Translations under genes and position numbers: made by a program | Part shown: positions 38,266 through 46,482 of the stretch, in pieces | How positions within the stretch are numbered: the first letter of the stretch is position 1 | Layout of the letters: each line of letters begins with the position of its first letter | The notes under the pieces: model-generated | What the model saw: only the letters and a program-made list of their open reading frames with translations | Told to the model about the DNA's origin: nothing | Database searches by the model: none | DNA from: Hydrogenophaga sp. | GTDB taxonomy: Bacteria; Pseudomonadota; Gammaproteobacteria; Burkholderiales; Burkholderiaceae_C | NCBI GenBank assembly: GCA_011391495.1 | Contig: JAABQK010000007.1 | Coordinates: 53,847 to 117,846, forward strand | Direction of reading: 5' to 3' | Length of the DNA stretch: 64,000 nt

Positions 38266-39741
38266 TCAGCGCCGGATGGCGTTGGGGAAATACATTGCCG
38301 TCAGGCTGCGGCTGTGCACCGGGGAAAAGCCGTCCGCCACCCTGGCCGGGCCCTGGCTGTAACGGCGCCATTCGCGCACCCAGTACAGATGGTCGCAGAC
38401 CTCCAGCAGGCCGATCGTTTCGCGGTCGCCGATCAGGATGCCGTGTGCGCGCAGTCCCCGCTGTTGCTTGGCGTCGCGCAGTTGCTGCAGCGTGTCGGGT
38501 GTGACGCCGAATTCGCCGTCGCTCACGATCAGCAGATCGGCCTCCTGCCAGCCAGCGGTCTGCACCCGTTCGATGGCGCGTTCGATCGGTGTCTGCACGT
38601 CGGTGCCGCCATCGAAGCTCTGGCCCATCAGGTCGAGCAGATGGTCCAGCCCGGCGGCGTCCAGCGTGAGATCACGCTCCTGCACTTCCTGTGGTCCGCC
38701 GAAGGCCAGCAGGCGACACGGGCGCTGGCCGGCGTGGGCGCTGCGCAGTGCCTGCAGCACGCAGGCCTTGGCCACGCTCTCCGGTGCGCCGCGCATGGAA
38801 CCCGAGGTGTCCAGGCAGACGATGAGCGGACCGCGCCCGGCGTGCGTCGGCATGTGCCGGTGCGCTGGCGGAGCGGGACGCGGCAGCGGCGCAGGGGAGG
38901 TCTCGCGGGCGCGGTCGTCGTAGCTCAGCAGCTGAGCCTCGGCAAACCGGGCGCGCCAGAGGCGGCGCAGCACCGGGTGGGTGAGGTTCAGGCTCTCGCT
39001 GCCGGCCATGCGCGCCAGGTTGCGCGAGCGGCGCACGCCGTCCACCGCGGCGGGCTCGGGGCGGCGCTCTTCCTCGTCGGCCGGGTGTTGCGCGGCCGGG
39101 GCCACGGGGGTGGCATCGGGCCGGGCAGTGGCGGCGGGCGGGTGCTGCCGGTCGTGCTCGCGCCGACCCACGCCGTCGATGAACGCCACCAGCGCGGGCA
39201 AGCGCTGCAGCAGCTGGCCGATGCGCCGCGCTTCCTGCCATTCGCGGCGCTGGAGCTGGCCGGTCAGGTCGTCCCAGCGCAGGTGCGCCAGGTCACCGAG
39301 CGACTGCAGCAGCGCCAGCACCTCGTCCCAGCCCTGGCGCTGCACGTCCCAGCTCTCGCGAAAGCCGGCCTGCATGCGTGCGATGGCCTGCTCCCGCGGT
39401 TCTTCCGCCCGGCGGTCGATCAGGCTGTCGAGGTGCCAGAGCAGGCTTTGCAGCACCTGCTGGGTGAGCGGCGCGCTCTGGCGCGTGAGGGTCAGCAGAT
39501 CGAGCTCGGCCAGCAACGGGCGCAGCGCTTGGGTCCCGGCGGGGTCGCCAAAGTCGTGGGCCGGGTCCGGCAGGGCGCCGTCCATCAGCGCGCGCATCCA
39601 GTGCGCCAGTCCGGGCAGGCGCTGTTCGGGGTGGCCGCTGCTGCACACCACGGCCCAGCGCCAGAGTTCGCGCGGCAGCGCGTCCAGGTGGTGGTAGGGC
39701 CGGTCTGCCGCCGTCCCTGCCGGACTCAGGTCTCCGACCAT
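38266..39741 (-). CDS. VWA domain-containing protein (ViaA-like partner of a MoxR ATPase)
   Basis: 491 residues from ATG 39741, which lies in the end of the upstream ATPase gene (16-base overlap). The N-terminal half is helical and unassigned; residues about 300-490 form a von Willebrand A domain with MIDAS residues DTSGSM, the T of DGGTDV, and SDGEFG. That matches ViaA, which works with the MoxR-family ATPase RavA. A linker between the halves (about 281-290, SPAPLPRPAPP) is encoded by a copy of the GC-rich repeat (38871-38900). The order ATPase then VWA protein is as in ravA-viaA. Confidence 0.82.
   Translation of the reverse strand: MVGDLSPAGTAADRPYHHLDALPRELWRWAVVCSSGHPEQRLPGLAHWMRALMDGALPDPAHDFGDPAGTQALRPLLAELDLLTLTRQSAPLTQQVLQSLLWHLDSLIDRRAEEPREQAIARMQAGFRESWDVQRQGWDEVLALLQSLGDLAHLRWDDLTGQLQRREWQEARRIGQLLQRLPALVAFIDGVGRREHDRQHPPAATARPDATPVAPAAQHPADEEERRPEPAAVDGVRRSRNLARMAGSESLNLTHPVLRRLWRARFAEAQLLSYDDRARETSPAPLPRPAPPAHRHMPTHAGRGPLIVCLDTSGSMRGAPESVAKACVLQALRSAHAGQRPCRLLAFGGPQEVQERDLTLDAAGLDHLLDLMGQSFDGGTDVQTPIERAIERVQTAGWQEADLLIVSDGEFGVTPDTLQQLRDAKQQRGLRAHGILIGDRETIGLLEVCDHLYWVREWRRYSQGPARVADGFSPVHSRSLTAMYFPNAIRR
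38871..38900. repeat. GC-rich repeat fragment, copy d (inside the VWA gene)
   Basis: A partial copy. It carries the same core AGCGGCGCAGGGG (38885-38897) as copies a and b and encodes a PAPLPRPAPP stretch in the same reading frame relative to the repeat as the PPAPLRG in ThiO. Confidence 0.5.
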
Positions 39742-41087
39742 CGGACCGGCTCGGGCACAGGGCCGGACGCGCCCTCGTCCACCGGCAAGGCGGCAAAGCC
39801 GTTGCGCGTGGACTGGCATTGCGCACACCAGGAGGCCAGCTGGTGGCAGCGCTCGGCATGCACGCCCTCGATCTGCACCAGCCAGGACGGCGGCAGCCAG
39901 TCGTGCGCCCGTGCCTGCGCCAGCACCGCGCGAGCCGTCTCCAGCCACTCGGCGTGCAGCGCCAGCAGCCGCTCCAGCAAGGCGTCGCATTGCGCCACGC
40001 GGGCCTCGATGTGCAGCGGGCTGTAGCGGCGCATCGCGCGCTCGCTGGTGATGCGCACCATCTCGCTTTCTTCGCCCGGCCGGTGGATGGCGCGCGCCAG
40101 CGCCAGCTTGCCGGCGCTGTCGTCCTGCGCGTCGGCCGGGGCACGGCGCTCGGTGTCGAGCTGTGACTCGAAGGCCAGCACGGCGCGCTCCAGGCCGTCC
40201 ACCTGCAGGGGCGCTGTGTGTGCCACGGCGTGCAGGAAAAAATCGGTCCAGCCGGGCACCTGCCCGGGGTCTGCGGCCAGCACGTAGGGCAGCAGCCAGA
40301 GGTCCCAGGGATCGACCTCGGGTGCATGCCGGCTGGCTGCCTGCACCTGCAGCAGGGCGACCAGCTGGCGCCAGCGGCGGTCCGACACGGTTTGGCTGGT
40401 GTGCGCGGCCTGTTGCCGCGCCCGCTGCAACAGGGCCAGCGTGTCTTCGGCCAGGGGCCGCTGTGGGGCCTTTTCACGCAGGGCCCGCAGGCGCTGGCCG
40501 TCGATCATCGTGTCCGCCGGAGCCGCCGCAGCATGGGGCGCATCGGCCAGCAGCAGGGCGGTGAAGTGTGCGTCGTCCACCGGCTGCACCGGCACGCGGA
40601 GCAGGAAGCGGTCGTAGAAGGCGTGCAGGCTCTCATCCTGCGGGACCTCGTTGCTGGCGCCCACCAGGCACACCAGCGGTACCGGCAGGCGCTGGCTGCC
40701 GTTGTCGAACTGGCGCTCGTGCAGCAGGCCCAGCAGGGTGTTGAGGATGGCCGAGTTGGCCTTGAACACCTCGTCGAGAAATGCGACTTCGGCCGAGGGC
40801 AGGTAGCCCTCGGTCAGGCGCTCGTAGCGGTCGTCTTCCAGCGCACGCAGCGACAGCGGGCCGAAGAGTTCTTCGGGCACGGTGAAGCGGGTGAGCAGGC
40901 GCTCGAAATAGTGGGCGCCGGGCAGCAGCCGCTGCAGGCGGCGCGCCAGCTCGCTCTTGGCGGTGCCGGGCGGACCGAGCAGCAGCACGTGCTCACCGGC
41001 GAGTGCGGCCAGCAGCAGCACACGCGCAGCCACGTCGCGCTGGAGCAGCCCACGCTCCAGCTCTACAATGGCTGCTGTCCAGCGCAT
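39726..41087 (-). CDS. MoxR-family AAA+ ATPase (RavA-like)
   Basis: 453 residues from ATG 41087, preceded by AGGAGGG. Walker A is GPPGTAKSE (about 39-47), Walker B VAFLDEVFKAN, and sensor 1 is in the VGASNEVPQDE stretch. MoxR proteins of the RavA class assist protein or cofactor assembly in respiratory complexes together with a VWA partner. The C-terminal 200 residues differ from a minimal MoxR, as in RavA. The stop codon lies in the start of the VWA gene, so both are translated in a coupled manner. Upstream is repeat copy c. Confidence 0.88.
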   Translation of the reverse strand: MRWTAAIVELERGLLQRDVAARVLLLAALAGEHVLLLGPPGTAKSELARRLQRLLPGAHYFERLLTRFTVPEELFGPLSLRALEDDRYERLTEGYLPSAEVAFLDEVFKANSAILNTLLGLLHERQFDNGSQRLPVPLVCLVGASNEVPQDESLHAFYDRFLLRVPVQPVDDAHFTALLLADAPHAAAAPADTMIDGQRLRALREKAPQRPLAEDTLALLQRARQQAAHTSQTVSDRRWRQLVALLQVQAASRHAPEVDPWDLWLLPYVLAADPGQVPGWTDFFLHAVAHTAPLQVDGLERAVLAFESQLDTERRAPADAQDDSAGKLALARAIHRPGEESEMVRITSERAMRRYSPLHIEARVAQCDALLERLLALHAEWLETARAVLAQARAHDWLPPSWLVQIEGVHAERCHQLASWCAQCQSTRNGFAALPVDEGASGPVPEPVRWSET

Positions 41088-41150
41088 GCAACCCTCCTGT
41101 GTGCAGGTCATGTGGTGGTCGTGCTCCGGAGTGCGTTTGTGTTCAAGGGT

Positions 41151-41224
41151 GCCGTGGAACCGGCTCCGCCGGGCCACCAGCACCGCCCCCTCCGGGGGGT
41201 GGCGCGAAGCGGCGCGGGGGGCGG
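41151..41224. repeat. GC-rich palindromic repeat, copy c (between the thiolase and the MoxR gene)
   Basis: Starts with a block (41151-41177) that matches 14954-14980 at 23 of 27 positions; it has an internal GGCTCCGCCGGGCC foldback. The CCCCCTCCGGGGGG hairpin (41187-41200) and a variant of the core, AAGCGGCGCGGGGGG, follow. It begins just 5 bases after the thiolase stop in the minus-strand direction. Confidence 0.72.
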
Positions 41225-41228
41225 GTGT

Positions 41229-42413
41229 TCACACCCGCTCAAATACTGCGGCAATGCCCTGGCCGCCGCCGATGCACATCGTCACCAGCGCGTAACGGCC
41301 CTGGACGCGTTGCAGTTCGTACAGCGCCTTCACGGTGATCAGGGCGCCGGTGGCGCCGATCGGGTGGCCCAGCGAGATGCCGGAGCCGTTGGGGTTGACC
41401 TTGGCCGGGTCCAGCCCGAGGTCTTTCGTCACGGCACAGGCCTGGGCGGCGAAGGCTTCGTTGGCTTCGATCACGTCGAGGTCGTTGACCGTGAGGCCGG
41501 CGCGTTTCAGTGCCAGCTGCGAGGCCGGCACCGGGCCGATGCCCATGTACTTCGGGTCCACGCCGGCGTGGGCGTAGGCCACCAGACGGGCCAGCGGCAC
41601 CAGGCCACGCGCCTTGGCGGTGCCGGCTTCCATCAGCACCACGGCGGCGGCGGCGTCGTTGATGCCGGATGCGTTGCCGGCGGTGACGGTGCCGTTTTCC
41701 TTCACGAACACCGGCTTCAGCTTGGCCAGTTCGTCCATGCCGCAGTTGGGACGGAAGTGCTCGTCGGTGGCGTAGGCCACCTCGCCCTTGCGGCTCTTGA
41801 GCATGACCGGGACGATCTGCTCCTTGAAGCGGCCTTCTTCGGTGGCGCGCTGGGCACGGTTGTGGCTTTCCACCGCCAGCTTGTCCTGGTCTTCGCGGCT
41901 GATGCCCCACTTGGCGGCGATGTTTTCGGCCGTCACGCCCATGTGGATGGTGTGGAAGGGGTCGTGTAGCGCGCCCACCATCATGTCCACCATCTTGGTG
42001 TCGCCCATGCGGGCGCCCCAGCGCATGTTCAGGCTGGCAAAGGGTGCGCGGCTCATGCATTCGGCGCCGCCACCGATGGCGATGTCGGTGTCGCCGAGCA
42101 GGATGCTCTGGCTGGCGTTGACGATGGCCTGCAGGCCCGAGCCGCAGAGGCGGTTGACGTTGAAGGCCGGCGTGCCCTCGCCGCAGCCGCCGTTGACCGC
42201 CGCCACGCGCGAGAGGTACATGTCCTTCGGCTCGGTGTTGACCACATGGCCGAACACCACGTGGCCCACATCCTCGCCCTTCAGTTGGGCGCGGGCCAGC
42301 GTTTCCCTGACGACGAGCGCACCGAGTTCGGTGGGGGGCACGTCTTTCAGGCTGCCGCCAAAGGTGCCAATGGCGGTGCGGGCTGCGCTGACGACGACGA
42401 CTTCTCGGCTCAT
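41229..42413 (-). CDS. Acetyl-CoA acetyltransferase / 3-ketothiolase (BktB/PhaA type)
   Basis: 394 residues from ATG 42413, normal length. The nucleophile Cys is C90 in VNRLCGSGLQAIV, the second catalytic region is NEAFAAQACAV, and the proton-shuttling Cys is in the final CIGGGQGIA. This thiolase condenses two acetyl-CoA or a longer acyl-CoA, as in polyhydroxybutyrate synthesis or acid degradation. No phaB or phaC gene is next to it in the window, so the exact role is open. Confidence 0.93.
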   Translation of the reverse strand: MSREVVVVSAARTAIGTFGGSLKDVPPTELGALVVRETLARAQLKGEDVGHVVFGHVVNTEPKDMYLSRVAAVNGGCGEGTPAFNVNRLCGSGLQAIVNASQSILLGDTDIAIGGGAECMSRAPFASLNMRWGARMGDTKMVDMMVGALHDPFHTIHMGVTAENIAAKWGISREDQDKLAVESHNRAQRATEEGRFKEQIVPVMLKSRKGEVAYATDEHFRPNCGMDELAKLKPVFVKENGTVTAGNASGINDAAAAVVLMEAGTAKARGLVPLARLVAYAHAGVDPKYMGIGPVPASQLALKRAGLTVNDLDVIEANEAFAAQACAVTKDLGLDPAKVNPNGSGISLGHPIGATGALITVKALYELQRVQGRYALVTMCIGGGQGIAAVFERV

Positions 42414-42560
42414 GGTGTTCTCCTGGGTCTGTGTGTGTGAGGCCAGCGGGAGCGCCGGCCGGGTGCGTGATCGGGCGATCAACGTGCCATGGTACCCACG
42501 GATGGCTTACGCCGGGCTTGTCAGGCGTCGGGTGGGCGACCGGGTGCCCGCACGCACCCG

Positions 42561-43142
42561 TCAGACCACCAGCCGGGCGAGCACCGGCAGGCGTTGCGCA
42601 GAAGACGGGTCGGGGCGCGTCACGAAGATTTCGCCCATGGCGGGAAACGCACCGGTCAACGCGGAGATGTTGACCTGATGGGTCACCAGCGCCAGGTTGC
42701 GGGGTGCGCCCAGGCCGGCCACCGCCTGCAGCACCGCCTGGGTCTGGCGGCTGCCATCACCTTCCTGAAAGAAGGAATGGATGGCCGGCCATACGGTGTG
42801 GGCGCCGAAGGCGAGTTGCGCGGTGTCGATGCAGCGGCACCAGCCGCTGGAGCGCACCTCGCTGATGGTGATGCCCTGCCGTGCGAAGCTCCGGCCGACG
42901 CGCCGTGCCTGCTCGCGCCCGGCCTCGCTGAGGTTTCGCTGCGTGCTGCAGTCGCCGAGGCGAAACCCGGGCGGGTCGCCGATGCCGGGCTCGGTCTGGG
43001 CGTGGCGCATCAGCAGCACGCAACCGCCTTCGCGCAGCAGCGTCCAGAAATCGGTGTCGGTTTGGGCCCTGGCGGCGCCCGTCAGCAGCAGGGCGCCGGT
43101 GGCCAGCAGCTGACGGCGGGTGGTGGTGGGGTGGGGATGCAC
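42561..43142 (-). CDS. Histidine phosphatase family protein, exported
   Basis: 193 residues. A Tat-like signal (TTRRQLLATGALLLTGAARAQ) is followed by a histidine phosphatase core with the N-terminal catalytic motif MRHAQTEPG (residues about 44-52), Arg in EVRSSGWCRCIDTA and the second catalytic His of LVTHQVNISAL. It may remove phosphate from a periplasmic substrate. It is a single gene, 39 bp upstream of the SDR gene's stop. Confidence 0.82.
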   Translation of the reverse strand: MHPHPTTTRRQLLATGALLLTGAARAQTDTDFWTLLREGGCVLLMRHAQTEPGIGDPPGFRLGDCSTQRNLSEAGREQARRVGRSFARQGITISEVRSSGWCRCIDTAQLAFGAHTVWPAIHSFFQEGDGSRQTQAVLQAVAGLGAPRNLALVTHQVNISALTGAFPAMGEIFVTRPDPSSAQRLPVLARLVV

Positions 43143-43180
43143 GGCGACGTTCCGGGGTGGGACGCCCGCCGGGATGGGCT

Positions 43181-43960
43181 TCAGTCGCGCACGTCGGCCA
43201 CCGGTTGCTCGCCGAAATCGGCGCGTTCCAGCCAGGCCAACACACGCACTGCGGCGTCTTGTGGACTTGTGAGCTGGCCCTGGCGCTGGAGTTCCACAAA
43301 GCGCTGCAAGTCCGGGAAAGCCGCCGGGTCACCCGCGCGCAGTTGCTCCTGCATGTCGGTGTCGATCACGCCGGGCGCCAGCGAGACCAGTCTGGCGCCG
43401 TGCTCGCGCCGGGCTTCGTCGAGCGCGGTGCAGCGGGTGAAGTGGTCCAGTCCCGCCTTCGCTGCGCAGTAGGGCGCCTGGGCCGCCATGGCGCGGCGGC
43501 CCAGGCCGGACGAGATGTTGAGCACCTTGCGGGGCCCCCGCCAGCCCGCGGCGACCCAGTGGCCGGTGGCGCGCAGGAAGGCGGCGGTCAGCAGCAGGGG
43601 GGCTTCGAGGCCGACGCGCAGCGCACCCGCGAGCTCGCCAGCAGGGCATTCATCGATCGGACCGATGCGCGGGATCATGCCGGCGTTGTTGATCAGCGTG
43701 GCGCTGGCGACGGTGCGGGTTTCCTGTGGGTCCAGCCAGGCGTCCAGCCGCCGCGCGGCTTCGCTGGGGTCGCTCAGGTCCTGGGACCATTGCAGCAGCG
43801 TGGCGCCGCGCTGCCGGGCCAGGTCTTCCAGCTCGGGCGCGACGTGGCGCGAGATGCACAGCAGGTGGCGCCCGGGCGTGAGCAGCTGGCGGGCCATGGC
43901 CAGGCCCATGCCGCGCGAGGCGCCGGTGAGGATGACGAGGTGCTGGTGGGCGAGGCTCAT
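43181..43960 (-). CDS. Short-chain dehydrogenase/reductase (SDR)
   Basis: 259 residues from ATG 43960. The coenzyme motif is TGASRGMG (residues about 12-19), NNAG lies at LINNAGMI, and the catalytic Ser...YCAAK set is SSGLGRRAMAAQAPYCAAKAG, as in classical SDRs. The Arg at CISRHV suggests NADP preference. The substrate is unknown (class resembles benzil/sepiapterin-type reductases in general form). It is close to the phosphatase gene and lies 19 bp from the RluA gene stop. Confidence 0.88.
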   Translation of the reverse strand: MSLAHQHLVILTGASRGMGLAMARQLLTPGRHLLCISRHVAPELEDLARQRGATLLQWSQDLSDPSEAARRLDAWLDPQETRTVASATLINNAGMIPRIGPIDECPAGELAGALRVGLEAPLLLTAAFLRATGHWVAAGWRGPRKVLNISSGLGRRAMAAQAPYCAAKAGLDHFTRCTALDEARREHGARLVSLAPGVIDTDMQEQLRAGDPAAFPDLQRFVELQRQGQLTSPQDAAVRVLAWLERADFGEQPVADVRD

Positions 43961-43979
43961 GGCGTGTGCGGGGTGGCGT

Positions 43980-44588
43980 TCAGAAGGGACAGGCGGATTC
44001 GAACCGCATGATCGTACCGGTGACCGGGTGCGGGATCTCCAGTGCCTGCGCGTGCAACAGCAGGCGGCTGGCCATGGCTTCCTGCGCCGGGCTGGCGTAC
44101 AGTGGGTCACCGACGATCGGGAAACCGATGGCCTGCAGGTGCACGCGCAGCTGGTGCGAGCGGCCGGTGATGGGCTCGAGTTCCAGGCGGGTCATGCCCG
44201 GACCGGGCGGCGCCTCGGTCGCCAGGCGCCAGTGGGTGACGCTGGGTTTGCCGAGCTCATGGTGCACGATGCTGCGCGGGCGCGCCAGCCAGTCCAGGAT
44301 CAGCGGCAGGTCGATGGTGTTCCAGCCATTCCCGGGCAACGGATTCTCCAGCACGCCGGCCACCACCGCCACGTAGCGCTTGTGCACGCGGCGCTTCTCG
44401 AAGGCGGCGCTCAGCGCGCGCTGCGCTTCGATGCCGCGGCCCATGACCACGATGCCGGACGTGGCCATGTCCAGCCGATGCACCACCAGCGCGTCGGGGA
44501 AGGCCGCCTGGGCGCGGGCGCTCAGGCAGTCCTGCTTGTCCGGGCCGCGGCCGGGCACGGCGAGCAGGCCCGAAGGCTTGTCGAACAC
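43980..44588 (-). CDS. RluA-family RNA pseudouridine synthase
   Basis: 202 residues from the GTG at 44588. The RluA catalytic motif VVHRLDMATSG has the essential Asp. The conserved PSGLLAVPGRG N-terminal loop and a C-terminal LRVHLQAIGFPIVGD PLY segment, with the I-x-G-D-x-x-Y pattern, fit the family. The start is doubtful: upstream in frame up to 44651 the DNA still encodes LQLLHADDALLVFDKPSG, which aligns with the first strand of other members, yet there is no ATG, GTG or TTG in it. A CTG at 44651-44649 overlapping the stop codon of the previous gene (CTGA) is the only candidate. Confidence 0.84.
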   Translation of the reverse strand: MFDKPSGLLAVPGRGPDKQDCLSARAQAAFPDALVVHRLDMATSGIVVMGRGIEAQRALSAAFEKRRVHKRYVAVVAGVLENPLPGNGWNTIDLPLILDWLARPRSIVHHELGKPSVTHWRLATEAPPGPGMTRLELEPITGRSHQLRVHLQAIGFPIVGDPLYASPAQEAMASRLLLHAQALEIPHPVTGTIMRFESACPF

Positions 44589-44647
44589 CAGCAGGGCATC
44601 GTCGGCGTGCAGCAGCTGCAGACCGGTGAGGTCGGGGGCAGGCGGGT

Positions 44648-45136
44648 TCAGGGTGGAGGTCCCAGCGCTTGGTTCACCTCGGCGGCGGCGAGGCTGCGCG
44701 CGGCGCCAAAACCCGCCACCTGCCGTGCACCCTGCGGGCGCAGGCGCACGAAGCGGAAGTCACCCAGCGCGGTCATCGGTTCAGCTTCGGGAAAGCGCGC
44801 CAGGTACACGCCGCGGCAGGCCATGGCATCGGCGCTGCCGGGTTCTGCCACGGTGGCCACGGCATCGAGCGTGACGCGCGGCAGCGCATGCACCGGCTCG
44901 CCCGCCGCCTCGGCCTGACACACCAGCACCGATACCCGGGGCGTGTGCTGCAGGTTGCGGCTGTGCGCGGCCAGACCGCTCACGTGGATCACCAGGCTGG
45001 GGTCTTGCGGATCCACGGCGAACGGAACCATGGAGACGAAGACCGCGCCGTCGTCGTCCAGGGTGCCGAGCGCCGCGGTGCGCTGGCTCGCCAGGAGCTC
45101 GCGCAGGGCACGGGTGAGGCTGTGTTCGGTCGCCAT
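44648..45136 (-). CDS. Pyridoxamine 5'-phosphate oxidase-like FMN-binding protein (HugZ-like)
   Basis: 162 residues. The split-barrel flavin-binding fold starts with AALGTLDDDGAVFVSMVPFAVDP and continues to IHVSGLAAHSRNLQHTPRVSVLV, with the FxRxxP-type C-terminal strand RFVRLRPQGARQVAGFG. The HugZ group degrades or binds haem; the C-terminal haem-binding part of HugZ seems absent, so a general FMN-binding role is safer. Its TGA overlaps the possible CTG start of the pseudouridine synthase. Confidence 0.8.
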   Translation of the reverse strand: MATEHSLTRALRELLASQRTAALGTLDDDGAVFVSMVPFAVDPQDPSLVIHVSGLAAHSRNLQHTPRVSVLVCQAEAAGEPVHALPRVTLDAVATVAEPGSADAMACRGVYLARFPEAEPMTALGDFRFVRLRPQGARQVAGFGAARSLAAAEVNQALGPPP

Positions 45137-45150
45137 GGGGTCGGCGCTGC

Positions 45151-45756
45151 TCAGCGCACCACGATCTCGGCACGCCGGTTGCGCGGCTCGGCCACCTCGT
45201 CGTCGGTGGGCACGACCGGTTCGCGTTCACCTCGGCCCACGGCTTCGATCCGTTCGGCGGCGAAGCCGCGATCGATCAGCAGGGCGCGTACGGCCCGTGC
45301 GCGCTCCAGCGACAGCGTGTCGTTCGCTTCCAGCGAGCCCTGGCGGTCCGTGTGGCCGGTCACCACGATCTCGCCGCCGGCGCGGGCCCTGGCCTGCGCC
45401 AGGATCGTGTCCAGCTGGGCCTGCGACTCGGCGGTGAGCTGGGAGGTCCCCGGCTCGAACTCCAGCACGAAACGCTCCGGCGCCCCGGGTTGCAGGGCCA
45501 GCAGCCGGGGATAGGCCTCGCGAACCCGGTCGGCGGTGGTGCTGTCCTGGCTGACCTCGCCGCGGCGGCTCACGTTGGCCACCTGGTAGGGCTGGTCGAT
45601 CAGCCGGGACCCCTGGCCGGTGCTGACCTCGACAGCACTGGGTGTGCCGCTGGCCTGGGGCAGCAGCGTGACGCGGGTGGCCGGCGCGCAGGCGCCGAGC
45701 AGCGCCAGCAGCCCGAGGGGCGCGAGAACGAACAAGCGGGGCGAGGCAGGTTTCAT
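45151..45756 (-). CDS. OmpA-family lipoprotein
   Basis: 201 residues from ATG 45756, chosen because it gives a standard lipoprotein signal with lipobox LLGAC (C23). An in-frame ATG at 45819 overlaps the upstream fecR-like stop by four bases (ATGA) and would add 21 residues; it may be the real start through coupling. The C-terminal domain (about 90-201) is OmpA_C: VTGHTDRQGS, NDTLSLERARAVRALLIDRG and RRAEIVV, peptidoglycan-binding residues included. It anchors the outer membrane to the cell wall. Confidence 0.86.
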   Translation of the reverse strand: MKPASPRLFVLAPLGLLALLGACAPATRVTLLPQASGTPSAVEVSTGQGSRLIDQPYQVANVSRRGEVSQDSTTADRVREAYPRLLALQPGAPERFVLEFEPGTSQLTAESQAQLDTILAQARARAGGEIVVTGHTDRQGSLEANDTLSLERARAVRALLIDRGFAAERIEAVGRGEREPVVPTDDEVAEPRNRRAEIVVR

Positions 45757-45815
45757 GGCGTGACGGGTCCGTTGGCTTCGGCGGCGCAAGAAGGGGTCAG
45801 AGGAGGGCGATCGGC

Positions 45816-46322
45816 TCATGGCAGCGCCTGCGTCTCGACGATGAAGTCGGTACCACGAACACCCACCACCGAGGTCGGTGTGGACACCTTGAACAGGTCG
45901 GGGTTGATCCTGGCGAGCAGGCCGGTGACCACCCGCACCGAACCCTGCAGCAGGTCCAGCAGGAAGTGGCCCTGCTGGGTGGTGGAGTCGAACTGGAACC
46001 GGCTCAGGTCCATCGTGGTGTTGGGACCCATGGTGAGCACGGTGCCGTCCTTGAGGATGAGGGTGGCCGCGCCGGTCTGGCCCGTGCTCAGACGTTCGGC
46101 CACGCGCACGCCATCCCCCGAAGCCGGCGTGCGCCGGGCGTCGGCGCGTCCGATCCAGATGTCGCCTTCCACCTGCTTGAAGGTGCCGATCCGGGTGGCA
46201 CTGGTGGCGGCAGCGGGTACGCTGGCCGCGGGCTCGGGGGCCGGTGCAGCCGCTTGTGCAAAGGCCAGCGGCGCCGCGCTCACCAGGGCAAGCAGCAGGC
46301 AGGGGGTGAAGGACAGGCGCAT
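45816..46322 (-). CDS. FecR-domain protein, exported
   Basis: 168 residues from ATG 46322, which has CGGAG upstream. Signal peptide about 1-22 (cleavage after AFAQ), an Ala/Pro linker and a FecR-like domain (about 42-165; VAERLSTGQTGAATLILKDGTVLTMGPNTTMDLSRF) of the type found in stand-alone FecR proteins without a membrane anchor or sigma partner. The end TPTSVVGVRGTDFIV is conserved. Together with the OmpA lipoprotein that overlaps it, it forms a two-gene unit; some betaproteobacteria link such pairs to adenylate cyclases with CHASE2 domains. Confidence 0.82.
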   Translation of the reverse strand: MRLSFTPCLLLALVSAAPLAFAQAAAPAPEPAASVPAAATSATRIGTFKQVEGDIWIGRADARRTPASGDGVRVAERLSTGQTGAATLILKDGTVLTMGPNTTMDLSRFQFDSTTQQGHFLLDLLQGSVRVVTGLLARINPDLFKVSTPTSVVGVRGTDFIVETQALP

Positions 46323-46482
46323 GGGCGACTCCGGTTTGGTCACACGAAAGTTCTCCATGGTAATGGACGGCTGCCGGGGCGCCCAGGCAGGCGCCAGCCC
46401 CGCGTCGATAGAATCCACGGGGCGCCCAGCCGGGCGCCGCCTGCGCCAGCTGCCTGGCGATCCTTGCTCCCCCTCACCCCAC

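Noticed and set aside
43988..44020. GGATTCGAACC string that looks like the reverse complement of a tRNA T-loop
   Set aside because: It is inside the RluA-family coding region; no acceptor or anticodon stem can be built around it.
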